From Effrenium voratum (taxonomy: Eukaryota; Sar; Dinophyceae; Suessiales; Symbiodiniaceae): a stretch of DNA of 64,000 bases. The stretch is taken from assembly GCA_963377175.1 (NCBI GenBank), contig CAUJNA010001024.1, forward strand, positions 990,321 through 1,054,320, given 5' to 3'. The position numbers were made by a program, and so were the translations under genes. Positions 53,080 to 64,000 of the stretch are shown here, piece by piece (positions within the stretch are counted from its first letter, which is position 1; the number at the start of each line of letters is the position of its first letter). The notes beneath the pieces are model-generated. The model was given only the letters and a program-made list of their open reading frames with translations. It ran no database searches and was not told where the DNA came from.

Positions 53080-56000
53080 TTGCTATCAACTCGTTTTGGT
53101 TGAGTTTTTGGATTTAACCGAGTTGTGAAATATTATTATATTGATATTGGATTTGATATATGTGTTGTTTGAAACTCTGGTTTTTTATTGGGTATTAGTT
53201 TATTACATTATAAATAGGATGATATTAAAAATAATATATTTAAAGGGAAAATAAAAGGAACATATATATTAATAAAAACCGTTAAAATGGCAAAGATACG
53301 ATTCCGATGCTATTTGTGTTTATTTGGAATATAGGAAGAAATTAGAAATATTATTTGGGAATTGTTATTGTGATTTGATTGAATCTATATATTCGATGAA
53401 ATAATAATTCAAATAAAACGGAATTATTAATATTAATAATATGAAAAATCAAATTTAAATCTTATAAAATAAAATTTAAAAAGCTAAATATGTTAGAAAA
53501 AATTTATATGTATAAACAATACGAAAGACACATACAAATAGAAAAACAAACCGAAAATTACTATTAAAAAAATAGAATACAAAATATATGAAAAACCAAT
53601 TCCAAGAAAACCGTAGAAGCCGAGAAATCTAAAAATCCAAAATCGGAAAATATAAATAATTAAAAATTAACAATAACAAAGAACCCATTCGTTATTTTTT
53701 AGATTTTTTATAGAATTATTATTTCTATGAATATTATGGGGATTTGTTGTGCCCTTAACCCCCCCGTTATTTTTTATTTTTTTTGTAGGAATTGGATATA
53801 TTTTATACATATCCATAAATTATATATATTTATTGGATGAATTTATTATATATATATATATTTATTATTATTATTATATTTTTATTTTATTTAATAATTG
53901 AAGTTATGGAAGGTTAGGTGAAGAATCGAACAAGAATTCGGAGGTTTTGTGATGCTACAATATAGGTTAGGCGCAAGGTATAAAAAAGGTTATGGAGGTT
54001 TTGGTGTAGTTTGGTGTAGGTTAGGTGGGATTGGGTACAAGGAAATTGTAGGAGATTTTGGGGCGGTTTTGGTGTAGGCTAGGTATGAGGTTTAAGGAAG
54101 GTTCCGGTAGTTTGGTGTAGGTTAGGCGTAAGTTTTAAGGAAGATTCCGGAGGTTTCGGGGTTGTTTGGTGTAAATAGATTAAGATTCCGGGATGGTTTA
54201 ATATAAATTAGGCGGATGTTTTTAAATTATATCGGATTTTTCTTAAAACCAATATATTTAGCTTGCACTAAAAACCCTAGAAAATTCTATTATAGACATA
54301 AGGTTTAAAGAAGATTCCAGGGTGGTTTGTTGCAAACCCAGTTTAAAAAAGCCGAGGTTGAAGGAAGGTTCCGGAAATTCCGATTTGGTGTAGGTCAGGT
54401 GTAAGCATTAAGGAAGGCTCCGGTGGTCCAATATAGGATAGGTTAGGTGCAAGATTTAAGGAAAATTCCGGAGGTTCCGACAGGTTTGATACAGGCCAGG
54501 TGCTTCCGAAGATTCCGGGGTAAATTAGCGTAGGCTTGGGAAAAGGTTTAAACAAGGATTTAAGGAAGATTTCGTAGGGCGTAGATTAGGTATAAGATTT
54601 AAGGAAAATTCGGGAGGTTTTTATTTGGTCTGATATAGGCCAAGTATAAGATTCAAAGAAAATCATCCGGGGTGGTCTGGAATACCTAGTTAGAATATTA
54701 TTCAATCTATATTTAAATAAATAAAATTATAAGAAAATTTATTCTTTCGATTAGTGATGGATATATATTAAATTAATAATTGGGTATTAAACATATGAAT
54801 AATTGATAATAGGATGATAGGAAATATATAGGCGATAGCGCAAGCATCATTTTGCAAAATTAATGGTAGAATGTTAGGAGATATAAATCGTATTTTATTG
54901 TTTAAGATATTATTTAAGGTGTTAGATGGATTTTAACGAGATTAACGATTCCAAAATTCATAAAACATAATAATTGAATAACGAAAATAGAATATTACAA
55001 AATATTTCACAAAAATATCGAATTCTAAATTATATTTAAAAATAAACAACATATATATTAGAAATATATAAAATTAATATAATACATTATCCAAAAAAAT
55101 AACAAAAAATCCGCCAAAATAACACCAAATGTCCATGACATTCTACAAAATCTCCATATAAATTCCATTAAAAATCCATAAAGAAATTAAACAAATAATA
55201 TAGTTCAAATATATTTTAAATATATTTTAAATAAATAATCAAATTATAATTACAAATATAATAATTGAATAAAAATATAATCTTATATATATATATAATT
55301 CCAGGCCGTATACCCTTGTGGGGGTGGGGTGGGGTAGTTAAGTGATTCGGGTATGGTTTTGAGTTAGTTTAGAATGAATGAATTAGTTTAAGATCAATTT
55401 ATGGCGGGTTTAGAGTAAATTTAATGAATGTGTTATTTTAAATTGTAATATATTATATCGACAAAACAAAATCGACAGATAAAATCTCGCCCACCCCTAA
55501 CCCAGTATCATTTTAGGCACGGAGATTTTATTAAAGCTACCATCTAATCCAAAATAATGTCTAGTATTATATCACAGATAATATTATAAATCAGATCGTA
55601 ATTTTGAAACAAGATTATAAATAAATAAATCGGAAAAGAAATAAAAGCCGGACAATAAATAAATGCAAGCACATACTTACTACGAATCCTTTCAGTCTAG
55701 GAAATATCCGCCAATCCCATAACATGCTCAAGGCATACTATCAACAACATATTTCTCATCAATTTGATTCTATATTAAAATAATTAAAAATCATCTTTCA
55801 AAAATTATATATGAATTATATATATTTATAAGGGAAATAATTACTACAATATATATATATATATTTATAATATATGCCTTATTATGCCTTACAAACTGGC
55901 CATCGAGCACGATTATGCCTAAGAAATCGAACGATTCACAACGATTTCGTACTTTATGAGCGATATAAAACGGAACAATCCACAACGGTTTCCCGAAAGA

Positions 56001-56560
56001 ATAACTGAGAACGATTCAAAACGATTCCGGAATTATTTACGATTATATCATTAATAACAATAAACCGATTAATAACAATTCCATACTATATATAATAATT
56101 CTATATAAATATGTTTCGAACCAACTAATATAATTCTATAATTACAAATTCCAATTACAAAACGAGCAAAATCTATATTGCAATTCAAATTCATAATCAT
56201 AAATATTTTACAAAATATATTATAAAAAATATAAAAAAATCTCTATTCGTTCTATATTATAAAAAAAAAATAATAAATATTATAATAAATTTTAAATAAT
56301 AGTTCCTAATAATATTTCTAATATTCCCTAATAATATTCCCTATTTTATTATAATCAATATGTTTTATTATATCTTTCCAAATACAAATTCATAAAACCA
56401 ATTTATAATAATCAAATTCAACATAAATAAAATAACCACAACCTAAAATAATTAAATTACAAAGCAAACAAAATTCAAAAATATGAAGTGGGATATATTT
56501 TCGTTTGTGGAATATATTTTCGTTTCTTTTATGTCTGATTTTATGTTGAATGTAAGTTCA
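53080..56560. other. AT-rich island between convergent genes
   Basis: Composition drops abruptly to an estimated quarter or less G+C for about 3.5 kb, against roughly half in the flanks, and recovers just as sharply before 56600. No ORF exceeds 70 codons and no rRNA, tRNA or organelle gene is visible. It begins about 200 bp after the receptor stop (52870) and ends about 190 bp before the stop of the minus-strand thioredoxin gene (56752). So it fills the convergent intergenic space. It could be a scaffold- or domain-boundary region, or inserted foreign DNA. Confidence 0.85.
53905..54700 (+). repeat. degenerate ~60-bp satellite inside the AT-rich island
   Basis: Around twelve diverged units share TTTGGTGTAGGTTAGG, then YRTAAGRTTTAAGG, then AAGATTCCGGAGGTT. 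Examples start near 53964, 54021, 54071, 54113, 54170, 54296, 54380 and 54430. It is the only part of the island with appreciable G, all on the plus strand. Confidence 0.7.
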
Positions 56561-56751
56561 TGTTTCCCTAAAATCTCTGATTCTCATGTCCCAGCCCGCG
56601 TTTCTTTTGCTGGAGGTGGTTCATGCCTCGATTTCCATATCAGTCATGTTTGACTTGTGGGAATGACATTTTACCAGCCATTCTTAGGCCTTAAGTGGTT
56701 CGGCTCATACCGATTTTTGTCTCGCTCTTCTTCGGAGTTTGCGTCTGGACG

Positions 56752-59700
56752 TTACAGGAACTGCTCCCCGCGGCGCGATGGCCGCCGAGGAGCCGACAAG
56801 AGCGCCGGCAGCAGCGCCATGCCGGCTTGCTCAGGGCCCTTGAGGTCGACCTTGGGCTTCTCCGCCTGCGAATCGGAGCAGCCGTTTCTCAAAGGGGTGG
56901 GCGAGCATCCAATTGGAAACTCAGATGCCCAGTGGCCATGGGAAAAAAAGGGCACCCTTTGTTTGTTGGTTGAGTTTAAAGGGGAACCCTGACGCAAAAA
57001 AAGGAAAAAAGGGCACCACTGGGCAACAGAGGAAAAGGAGCCTCTGCACGTGTTGGCGAGTGGCTAGCTCTTGCTGAGATGTCCGAACATGTCTAACTAC
57101 TGGAGGCATTGCGCTGAGCCGGACCAGGACGAATGTCCCTCTCAAGACGCCACTAAAAAGGTCTAGCTGAACTTGCCCATCTGGCACTGCAGCAAGCCCT
57201 TCAACTTAGCACAGGGGAATCAATCATTGGAAAAAATGCTGGTTGTTGAAAGCATACAGCTCTTTTCCACACAAAGGCAAACATGATTTTGTGCCCAAAA
57301 GCTGGCCTTTGAATCTGGCTGCTTGACCTTCTCCACCACCTTCACCTTCTCCACCACCTTCTCCTTCGGCAGGTCGTCGTGCACCGCCGGTTTCGCCTTC
57401 GACGCTGGCGCCGCGCCCGCCGCATCAGCGGCGCCGTGCGCCGCGTCCGGCGCGGGCGCCGCTTCCTGCGCAGGCGCTGCGCCCTGCGCGTCCCAGCCCT
57501 CGGGCGGCAGGGCGCGCTCGTTCACAAAGTTCACCAGGTTCTTGGCGGTGCGCTGCGCTGTGAAGTCCTCGAAACGTGAACTGAAAAAATGTCGCGACCA
57601 AAACAATGTGAGCAGTCTCCGTGCGAAAGCTCCTGTTGTCCCGAAAATGGAAACGCTGCGGTCGAAAACACTGCTGGGCATTGCCATTTTCTCTTCATGC
57701 TGATGCCGCCGTGTCCCGCCTCGAAGTCGTCGGAGTTGTAGGGGTGAAATCTCACAGTGGGGAAGCTATGGATACCCTGGGCCTGGCATCAAGACGTTTG
57801 ACTGCTGATCTTGATCCCTACGCACGAAGCCCATGCTTGCGCTCACACTCTTCTGATATTGGCTCCACCTCACGAGTGAGCTGTTTCTTCTTGAACCCTT
57901 ACCAACCTGTGTCACTGCAAAAGCAATGGCACAAATTCTATGCTCATGTGACGTCTTTTCGGGACCCCCAAAAAGACACGGGCCCCTCATAAGCCGAAAC
58001 CCTTTTTTTTCCCCCGCCCCTCCGTCACCAAAATGCAAGCTCGATGTGGATATACATGTAGATATCATCATGCATATAACACGAGATTATACATTGCTGT
58101 TCAACAAACACCTGCGCGCATCTTCTACCTGCCAGGCACCAAGATCAACTCGAACCCTTTTTGGACGCAGGTGTTTGGGGGGTCGAAACCCAGGAGCTCC
58201 GAGAAACCAACACATGGCGCATCCCACTCCCAGCGCGGGGCCTGGCATTCCCCAAAGTCTTTGCCCGGCTCCCAGCGAGGCCCGAAGCACTCCTTCTGCT
58301 CCCAGGTCACGTTCTCGGCACCTGGGTGGTCCTCTTGCGCAACGGGCTTCGAGAACCGGAGCACGGGGAGAGGAGCCCTTCAGCTTGTGTCTTCATTTTC
58401 AGCGGTCAAGCGGAGCATAGCGGAGCATTCGGGCACACCTGCAATAGCAAGAATTCATCCACCTGAGTCCCGAGATCCCAAAGAACCAGCAACTTCATCA
58501 TGGGTGAGACCGTTTCGCCTCCAGTTCAAACCACCCCAGAGGGCTGGAGAGCCTGGAGATGCTGGAGATGCTGGAGATGTGGGCTTCCGCCTGTCATACC
58601 GTTGACCTCTGCACGGAAGGAAAGATTCGAGACTTCCTTTTGCGGGGCAAGCACTGGGAAGAGGCATCGAGGCAGGCGCGAATCTCATCACGAAAACCAG
58701 CCGCAAGCTTAGGGCTTTTTGTGGCCCCGGCGCCCAGGAAAAATCTGATCTGAGCCAAGGGACTTGGTTGCAGTGCTCACCCTGGAGCCCTAGCACCCGG
58801 GATTGGCCCTCGAGATTGGCGCTCGCTTCCCGATACATGGCTCCGGTTTTGGGGGGGGGCATTCCCCGAGCATTCAAGGACCAGCAAGCAGTGACTCCCG
58901 CAACAAACACCAAAAAGTACCATTTCCTTCTGGAAAAGGCAGTGTTTCTGTGCGCTTGCAAGTTTGTGGCAAGGTGATTGCTTGTACCACAGGCCCAAGA
59001 ACCACCGGAGACCAGTACAAACCGTGCACCAAGCCATGTGTGTGTGTGCGGGCAATTAAATTGATGTCCCACAAAACTCCACTGGAAACCCCCCACCCTC
59101 TCCCTCTCCTCGCCCCACATGCGCTGGGCGTTCTTCCACACGGGCTCCAAATGCTGGCAGTGCACACAATCCTAGAGAGCCAACCACATCGGAGGTGCAC
59201 AACACACGAAAATGAAATGTATATACTGTATATTTGTGAGATGGAGGGGTGCCTACAAGTGCAAGGGGACCCCCTAAACCTTCAAACGATACGTGCGGAT
59301 TTATGTTGAGGATCAGTTTTATCAGTACGTTGACCAGTTGCCTTCAGGGGTTGTCGCATGAACGTGTGATTGTCTTTTTGGGAATCTTGGTTTGCCCGCC
59401 GGAATTGCTTGCCAGCTGAATCCCTTTACGGCCCAAAAAGTTTAGAAGCTTAACACCTTCCAAGGTGTCGGAATGAAACGTTTCACTTGCTAGGCGCATA
59501 AATAACGCCAGCAGTACGATATGGGTAATGGACACTTGTACTCCCAGTTTGAAGTGAGCTGCACCCAGCCAGGCAGCCGTGCAGCTTCAGCCCCGAAAGC
59601 CACTGAGACTAGTTGGGGCTTGCAAGTCGCGTCACCAAAAAATGGCTGCCTTCGTAGGTCAGCATAGGTGGTGGGCCAAGGAAACTTCGCACATGTCAGC

Positions 59701-61049
59701 ACCAACCGTGGTGAGGAGGCAGCGTGCTCCAAGGAATCACACAGACAGGATTCGCTTATGTCTGCGCCTAAGAGCGCAAAGCCTTCTGCCCAAATGGGCC
59801 ATCAAATCTGGTACTTGCAGAATCAAAAGGGCCCACTTGGGACCGACCTTCAACTCTCCCGGCTTTGATTGAAAGGCGAGTTGCCGATTTTCAGTCAAAA
59901 CTCCTGCCCTGCAAATGAGCACGATTCCCTTCGCAAGGATCAAAATGGTCTCAATGTCTACTTCAGGGGTCCATGACCACATCCCTAACCCAAAGTGCTT
60001 TGGCCACGTTCACCCCACCTGGGAGAAGTAGTCTACCACCTTGCCGCCGCCATAGCGTGTGGCCGGCTGCATGTACTGCCCATCCCCCCAGGAGGCAGAA
60101 AGCCCGGCGTCCTCCTCGGGGCGAGGAAACGAAAGCTAAGCTCCCCCCCCCCCTGCCATGCACACTTAGCGTCTATTTTGCAGACTCTAGCCCTAACAAA
60201 GCAAATACCCTAAATGAAGGAGGTCGCAAACAATGGACCCTATGTCTCCACCATCACCCCCCTCCCCCCCGCTCCCCATCCCACCCACCCCGCTCCCCCA
60301 GCTCCCCAACTCCCCTCCCCATCCCCTTTCCTGCTCTGGGGTCAGGCCGAAGGCCGCCGTCTTCTTGTCCCAGGCCTGCGGGTCCGCCCGACTCTCGATG
60401 AAGTCCAGCAGCCGGTCCTTGTCCTAACGGACGGACGTCCGTCCCCCCGCCGACCAAACGGCCCACGTGCTCTTCGGGATTCTTGGGGTATAGCCCTCGT
60501 TTGTGGACGAATCCTGAAATCAGATACCACCCTTCAACAGCCTCTCCTGTTGATTCTTGGAGCAAAACTGGGTCTGATTGTTGAAGCAAGGCTTGAAATT
60601 ATAAATGCGCTCGGAGCCGGGGGGGAGGGGGGGCATGAGCTAGCGAACGTTCAATTCTGCCGGTAGGAGGGACTCGAAAAGCCCTCATCGCAGGGTGCTC
60701 AGCCTTGCGAGGGATTCCCAAGGCGTTGGCGCCATAATGGAGGCGTTCAATGAATGCCGCAGCGTTTGTTTTGCAGAGTCCACATTCGGCTCGACTGCTC
60801 TGTGGGTCGCTTCCCAATTGCTAGTGGTTGTTTGGAAAATGCGGTCCCCTTTTTGTCTACAAACTTTGCTTCTGCGCTGGTTGACTTTCTCTTCACCAGC
60901 CATAGCAAGTCTGCAGCTAGCAAGTGTCAAGCAAGCAAGTTTCAAGCAAGTGTTAAGCAAGCAAGGTTCAAGCAAGCAAGTTTCAAGCAAGCAAGTTTCA
61001 AGCAAGCAAGCTTCGAGCAAGCAAGCTTCAAGCAAGCAAGTTTCAAGCC

Positions 61050-61107
<58 letters not shown>

Positions 61108-62327
61108 AAACAAACAAACAAACAAACAAACAAACAAACAAACACTGTCACAACCAACCTAGCCGACCTTCCTTAAAGAGACGCTCCCAAAGCAAGCTGA
61201 CAAACACTTGTGCGTCTCAGCGTCGTTGTGCTCAAGGATCTCCTCCCCGAGCTGGTCCTTCTTGCCGTAGTAGTACCTGGGTTCCCCAAAAAAAGGTGTT
61301 GAAACGTTGGGATAACTGGCTTTTCCCAACTAGTGTGGTGGTTTCCTTCAACCTTTATCTTTGCATAACTCCGTGGAGAACAAGATAAAGGTCGAGAAAG
61401 GCGTTCTTAGGGTCAAAGGCTAACAGGCTAGAAACGGGTCAAAGGGTCAAAGGTGGTACCTTTCACCGCCAGGGTACTTGATGGTGGGGAAGGATTCGAT
61501 GCCCTCTTTCTGGCACTCCTCGAAATCCTTGCCCTCCTTCCAGTCGCTGCCGTAGCATTCCTTCTGCTGCCACTGGAGCTTGGCAACATGGTTGGCTGAT
61601 TGCCAATCCTTCTCCGCGGCCTTCCAGATGGGGTCCAGATTCTGGCTATGAGGACAGTCCTGAATGGTCTGAGGGAAACATTCTAGCGGTTGATTCCCCG
61701 TTCTTTTCCAAAACCGATCGCTGTTTCCCCAGGATTTCGGGTGGTTTGTTAGAAAGAAGGATGCCTGGAAAGAATGGGGAAGGTACCCCTAGAAAAATAT
61801 CCCGGTGCAAGATCCTGGTCCTTAAGAACTACTTTGTGGGTTCCGACTGTGACATCTGTTGATGGTTGAATGGTCGGATGTTCCCACCTCGCGCCTTCCA
61901 ACCCGGCACCCATTTCGGCGCATTGACCTCATTTTGCAACGCCGCATGTGGTTGTAACACCTATGTGTCGCGGCCCCACCGTTTTGGATGTTCCTACCTC
62001 CTTTTGCACCTAATTCAATATGTTACCCAAAATATGTCCGCCCTGCCTTCACTGTAGTCTGTAATACTAATAAAGGCTGCGCTCAGAATGTTGAGGGCGT
62101 GCCTCTGTCTGTGGATGTATAGCATAATGCAGGGTTCAAGTCATCCAATAGGAGCACGTACACTTGACCCTCAAGTGCCGACTTTCTGGGTGAGTTCCCG
62201 TGGAGAAAAAAAAATCGTGGGTCCGAAAAGGGGAAACTCAGGGACCGGTCCTTCGCATAGAAGTCCACGACTCTCTGCAGCTCCCCCTCTCTGAGTTTCT
62301 TGGCCGCTAGCACCTGGGCAGGTCTTT
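56752..62327 (-). CDS. tandem thioredoxin-domain (PDI-like) protein, 3' ten exons
   Basis: Minus-strand exons in order of translation: 62327-62251, 61659-61460, 61276-61207, 60423-60331, 60066-60019, 59171-59112, 58331-58242, 57776-57697, 57580-57307 and 56865-56752 (TAA). All phases fit, giving about 367 residues. Domain 1 reads VVDFYAK then DCPHSQNLDPIW, later GIESFPTIKYPGG. Domain 2 reads VVDYFSQ then DCVHCQHLEPVW, later GIHSFPTVRFHPY. The active sites are therefore CPHS and CVHC. Both domains carry the same extra disulphide-like element, QKECxGxxWxxGKDFxEC, and their lengths match residue for residue across the splice sites. After domain 2 come an Ala/Pro-rich stretch, a VEKVK-type charged repeat and a basic end without KDEL. 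The signal-peptide exon upstream of 62327 was not found, so the start is open. Probable role: dithiol-disulphide exchange or redox chaperone in the secretory pathway or plastid. Confidence 0.8.
60905..61143. repeat. CAAG / TTCAAGCAAGCAAG / AAAC satellite
   Basis: A 14-bp unit TTCAAGCAAGCAAG (60930-61050) passes into (CAAG)n and then (AAAC)n to 61143. It is the reverse complement type of the CTTG satellite at 13.2 kb and lies in an intron of the minus-strand thioredoxin gene, so in that gene's sense it is also CTTG. Confidence 0.95.
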
Positions 62328-62828
62328 CTGGGAAAATTTGAGAGCAGAAGCAGAGGGTTTTCCCATAGGTGACCTTTTCAAAAAAATAGATGGCCCTGGT
62401 AAATGGAATCAAACCCATCTAAACCAGTGCCATCTATGCCTAACCAAACTAACCTAAAAAGGACACCTATGTTTCGTCATTGAGGTTCAAGGCAGGGTCA
62501 AACAAGAGAGGGGGGCGGTGACACGGTGACACAAAATGGTTGGCCGCTTGAAGGTCCAGCCTAGTGAAAAAATACCACGAGATATGGTTTCCGATGTGGG
62601 GTTCCCTCATGCGGGTTTGCCATGGTTGTCGAACATCCCCCTTCTTGTGATACCAAAGTGACCAAACCAACTGCAGTCGTAAAACACGCCAAAATGGGGT
62701 GGTTGCAAAATGGGGTGGTTGCCAAAATGATTCGGACCTTTTGGGAGCCCCTTTTGAGGGGCAAAACAAAACCGGTTCACCAACAAAGGACCCGTAGTTT
62801 TGACAAACCCCCTGCCTCAGGACTCTTT

Positions 62829-63112
62829 GTGACATCCACCTCAGCGGCAGATCCGCTGGACAGCGGGAGATGGTTGTGCATCCAGCTGGCCAAGGACTCA
62901 CCAGCGTCTCGGATGTGGCTGGGCAACAGCAGAAAGGACCTGTACCGCCGCGAAGCGCGCGCGCAAGCGCAAGCGCACGGCGCGAGGTTTTTTCTACATG
63001 AACATCATGTCTACCCGCAACAAGAAAGAGCAAGACTGAATCTCTGCGAAGATACAGAAGATCAATTCCGGGAGCAGATTGACACGACCAAATCAAGCCA
63101 TCTAGACAAAAC
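62829..63112 (+). CDS. candidate plus-strand exon, unrecognised
   Basis: The frame reads SGRWLCIQLAKDSPASRMWL, then a basic stretch, and ends LCEDTEDQFREQIDTTKSSH. The opposite strand is open but less protein-like. If real, it is a gene on the other strand from the thioredoxin gene, back to back with its 5' end. Splice sites are unresolved. Confidence 0.3.
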
Positions 63113-63403
63113 GTGCTGAAAGCAGGGAAGCGGCGTATCATGCTGCCCGGCAAGGCTCTGCAAAAGCCCACCATGCACCATGACGGAAGAGGGCGCGCCA
63201 AGCCGTTAGCGCAGCAGCGCATGGGCCATTTGGCTGCGGCAAAATGGGTAAAGGCCCACGCAAATCGGGGGGTTGCAAGGGTCTGGGTTGGGGCCCTTCT
63301 GAAACCTCCAAAGGGTGGACTCCCCGTGCTTCCTCAAAACATCAACCCTGGGGTTCAAACCACCATTAAACCAATGGGGGTTCATATAACCACCATTGTT
63401 TAC

Positions 63404-63610
63404 CTAAGGATTGTCATCATCTAAACTAAATTGGGTCAACCTTTGTTTCAATGGTGGTTGAACCGGGTCAACGGTCCCCATTGAACTCCAACGTAGACCA
63501 CACGAAGCCATCTGCTCTGCGACTCCTTTCCGCGGGGGCCATCTGAGGTCAGCTGCCCACCCTATGCAGCTGGCGACGGCCCGGTGAAACCTCGCCCACT
63601 CGGAAGCCAC
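63404..63610 (-). CDS. candidate minus-strand exon, unrecognised
   Basis: Reads ASEWARFHRAVASCIGWAAD, then LRWPPRKGVAEQMASCGLRW. Amphipathic helix with paired cysteines. It could be an upstream exon of the thioredoxin gene or unrelated. Confidence 0.25.
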   Translation of the reverse strand: MASEWARFHRAVASCIGWAADLRWPPRKGVAEQMASCGLRWSSMGTVDPVQPPLKQRLTQFSLDDDNP

Positions 63611-63757
63611 AGCGTGGCTCGATGGACCAAAGGCTCGCAGCCAGCGAAAGCGTCAAATCAAACAGAGCTGGCAGCCAGAGGTATTGACACACGCGGCATT
63701 AAAATCTTGGCAACCAGAGGTTACTTGGGTGTGGGTGGAACAAAATAGACTAAAACC

Positions 63758-63836
63758 CCAGATTGGGTTGACCGGGTAAATGGAAACAAAGACTAAAACC
63801 TGCGGTCTTCTGCTGGTTTAATTTTGACACACGAGT
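63758..63836 (+). repeat. dispersed ~85-bp repeat family, copy D
   Basis: GGGTAAATGGAAACAAAGAC, TAAAACCTGCGGTCTTCTG and GGTTTAATTTTGACACACG. Same orientation as copy A, and it shares the CCTGCGGT block with copy C. Confidence 0.6.
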
Positions 63837-64000
63837 TTTTGAACATCTGCCAATTCTGTCGAATAGACAGGAAGCTGCAGCCAACGAATTCTGATCTGCA
63901 CAATCGTGCAAACTTAATTAGGTGTCCTTGGCGAGAAGTGCACTGTAACAGAGTCTGGCACATCCCTCCATGGCTTGCACTTCGTCTTGGACCCAGCGAT

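Noticed and set aside
53080..56560. Inserted mitochondrial or plastid DNA
   Set aside because: No recognisable organelle gene, rRNA fragment or long ORF in 3.5 kb. A contaminating contig is not excluded, but the flanks fit convergent genes on both sides.
57220..57703. Plus-strand Ala/Ser/Thr ORF of 126 codons and the full 155-codon minus ORF
   Set aside because: The plus ORF is the complement of exon 9 of the thioredoxin gene; the minus ORF runs past splice sites on both sides, and only 57580-57307 fits the gene.

Overview
The window looks like nuclear DNA of a dinoflagellate, probably of the Symbiodiniaceae or a close relative. Three kinds of evidence point there. (1) Genes hide in many short exons whose introns start with GC or GA about as often as GT and end in AG, usually followed by G. 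(2) A Ty1/copia element has a protease motif VVDLGAS of the kind I associate with dinoflagellate copia elements. (3) Low-complexity satellites, degenerate short-motif arrays and Pif1-helicase fragments are abundant. The longest ORFs are misleading: several are satellites open in all frames, while the real genes show only when short exons are joined.

Layout. 1-7.2 kb: most of a copia element, cut by the left edge, with a nested second reading frame and a methyltransferase-like insert. 7.3-8.3 kb: a three-exon cupin gene with a plastid-type presequence (+). 8.9-29.6 kb: many short plus-strand exons of one or more unrecognised genes. The best chains are at 17.4-20.6 kb (helical, TPR-like) and 27.4-28.7 kb. 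Among them lie CTTG-type, TA, TG and CCTTCCTG satellites. 30.1-33.1 kb: a broken Pif1-type helicase with a cysteine-rich tail. 33.1-36.0 kb: a composite repeat array with five tRNA-Ala-like, SINE-type heads. 36.2-44.9 kb: further plus-strand exons, some secretory or membrane-like, a copia relic on the minus strand, and GA/GGGA/GACA repeats. 45.2-46.3 kb: a degenerate repeat and a local duplication. 46.7-52.9 kb: an eight-exon plus-strand gene for a large cell-surface protein. Its parts are a signal peptide, an SBBP-type beta-propeller, a Thr/Ser-rich stalk, a GPS autoproteolysis motif and several membrane spans. 53.1-56.6 kb: a very AT-rich island with a degenerate ~60-bp repeat. 56.8-62.3 kb: a minus-strand gene for a tandem thioredoxin-domain protein.

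The two best-resolved genes, the surface receptor and the thioredoxin protein, run toward each other and the AT-rich island fills the space between them. Upstream of the island nearly all convincing genes are on the plus strand, so it sits at a change of transcription direction. That is where chromosomal domain boundaries lie in dinoflagellates.

Exon limits come from reading frame, protein-like composition, repeat alignment and splice signals by eye. No transcript or database search was available. Coordinates of joined genes should be right to a few bases where phases are stated to fit, and are approximate elsewhere.
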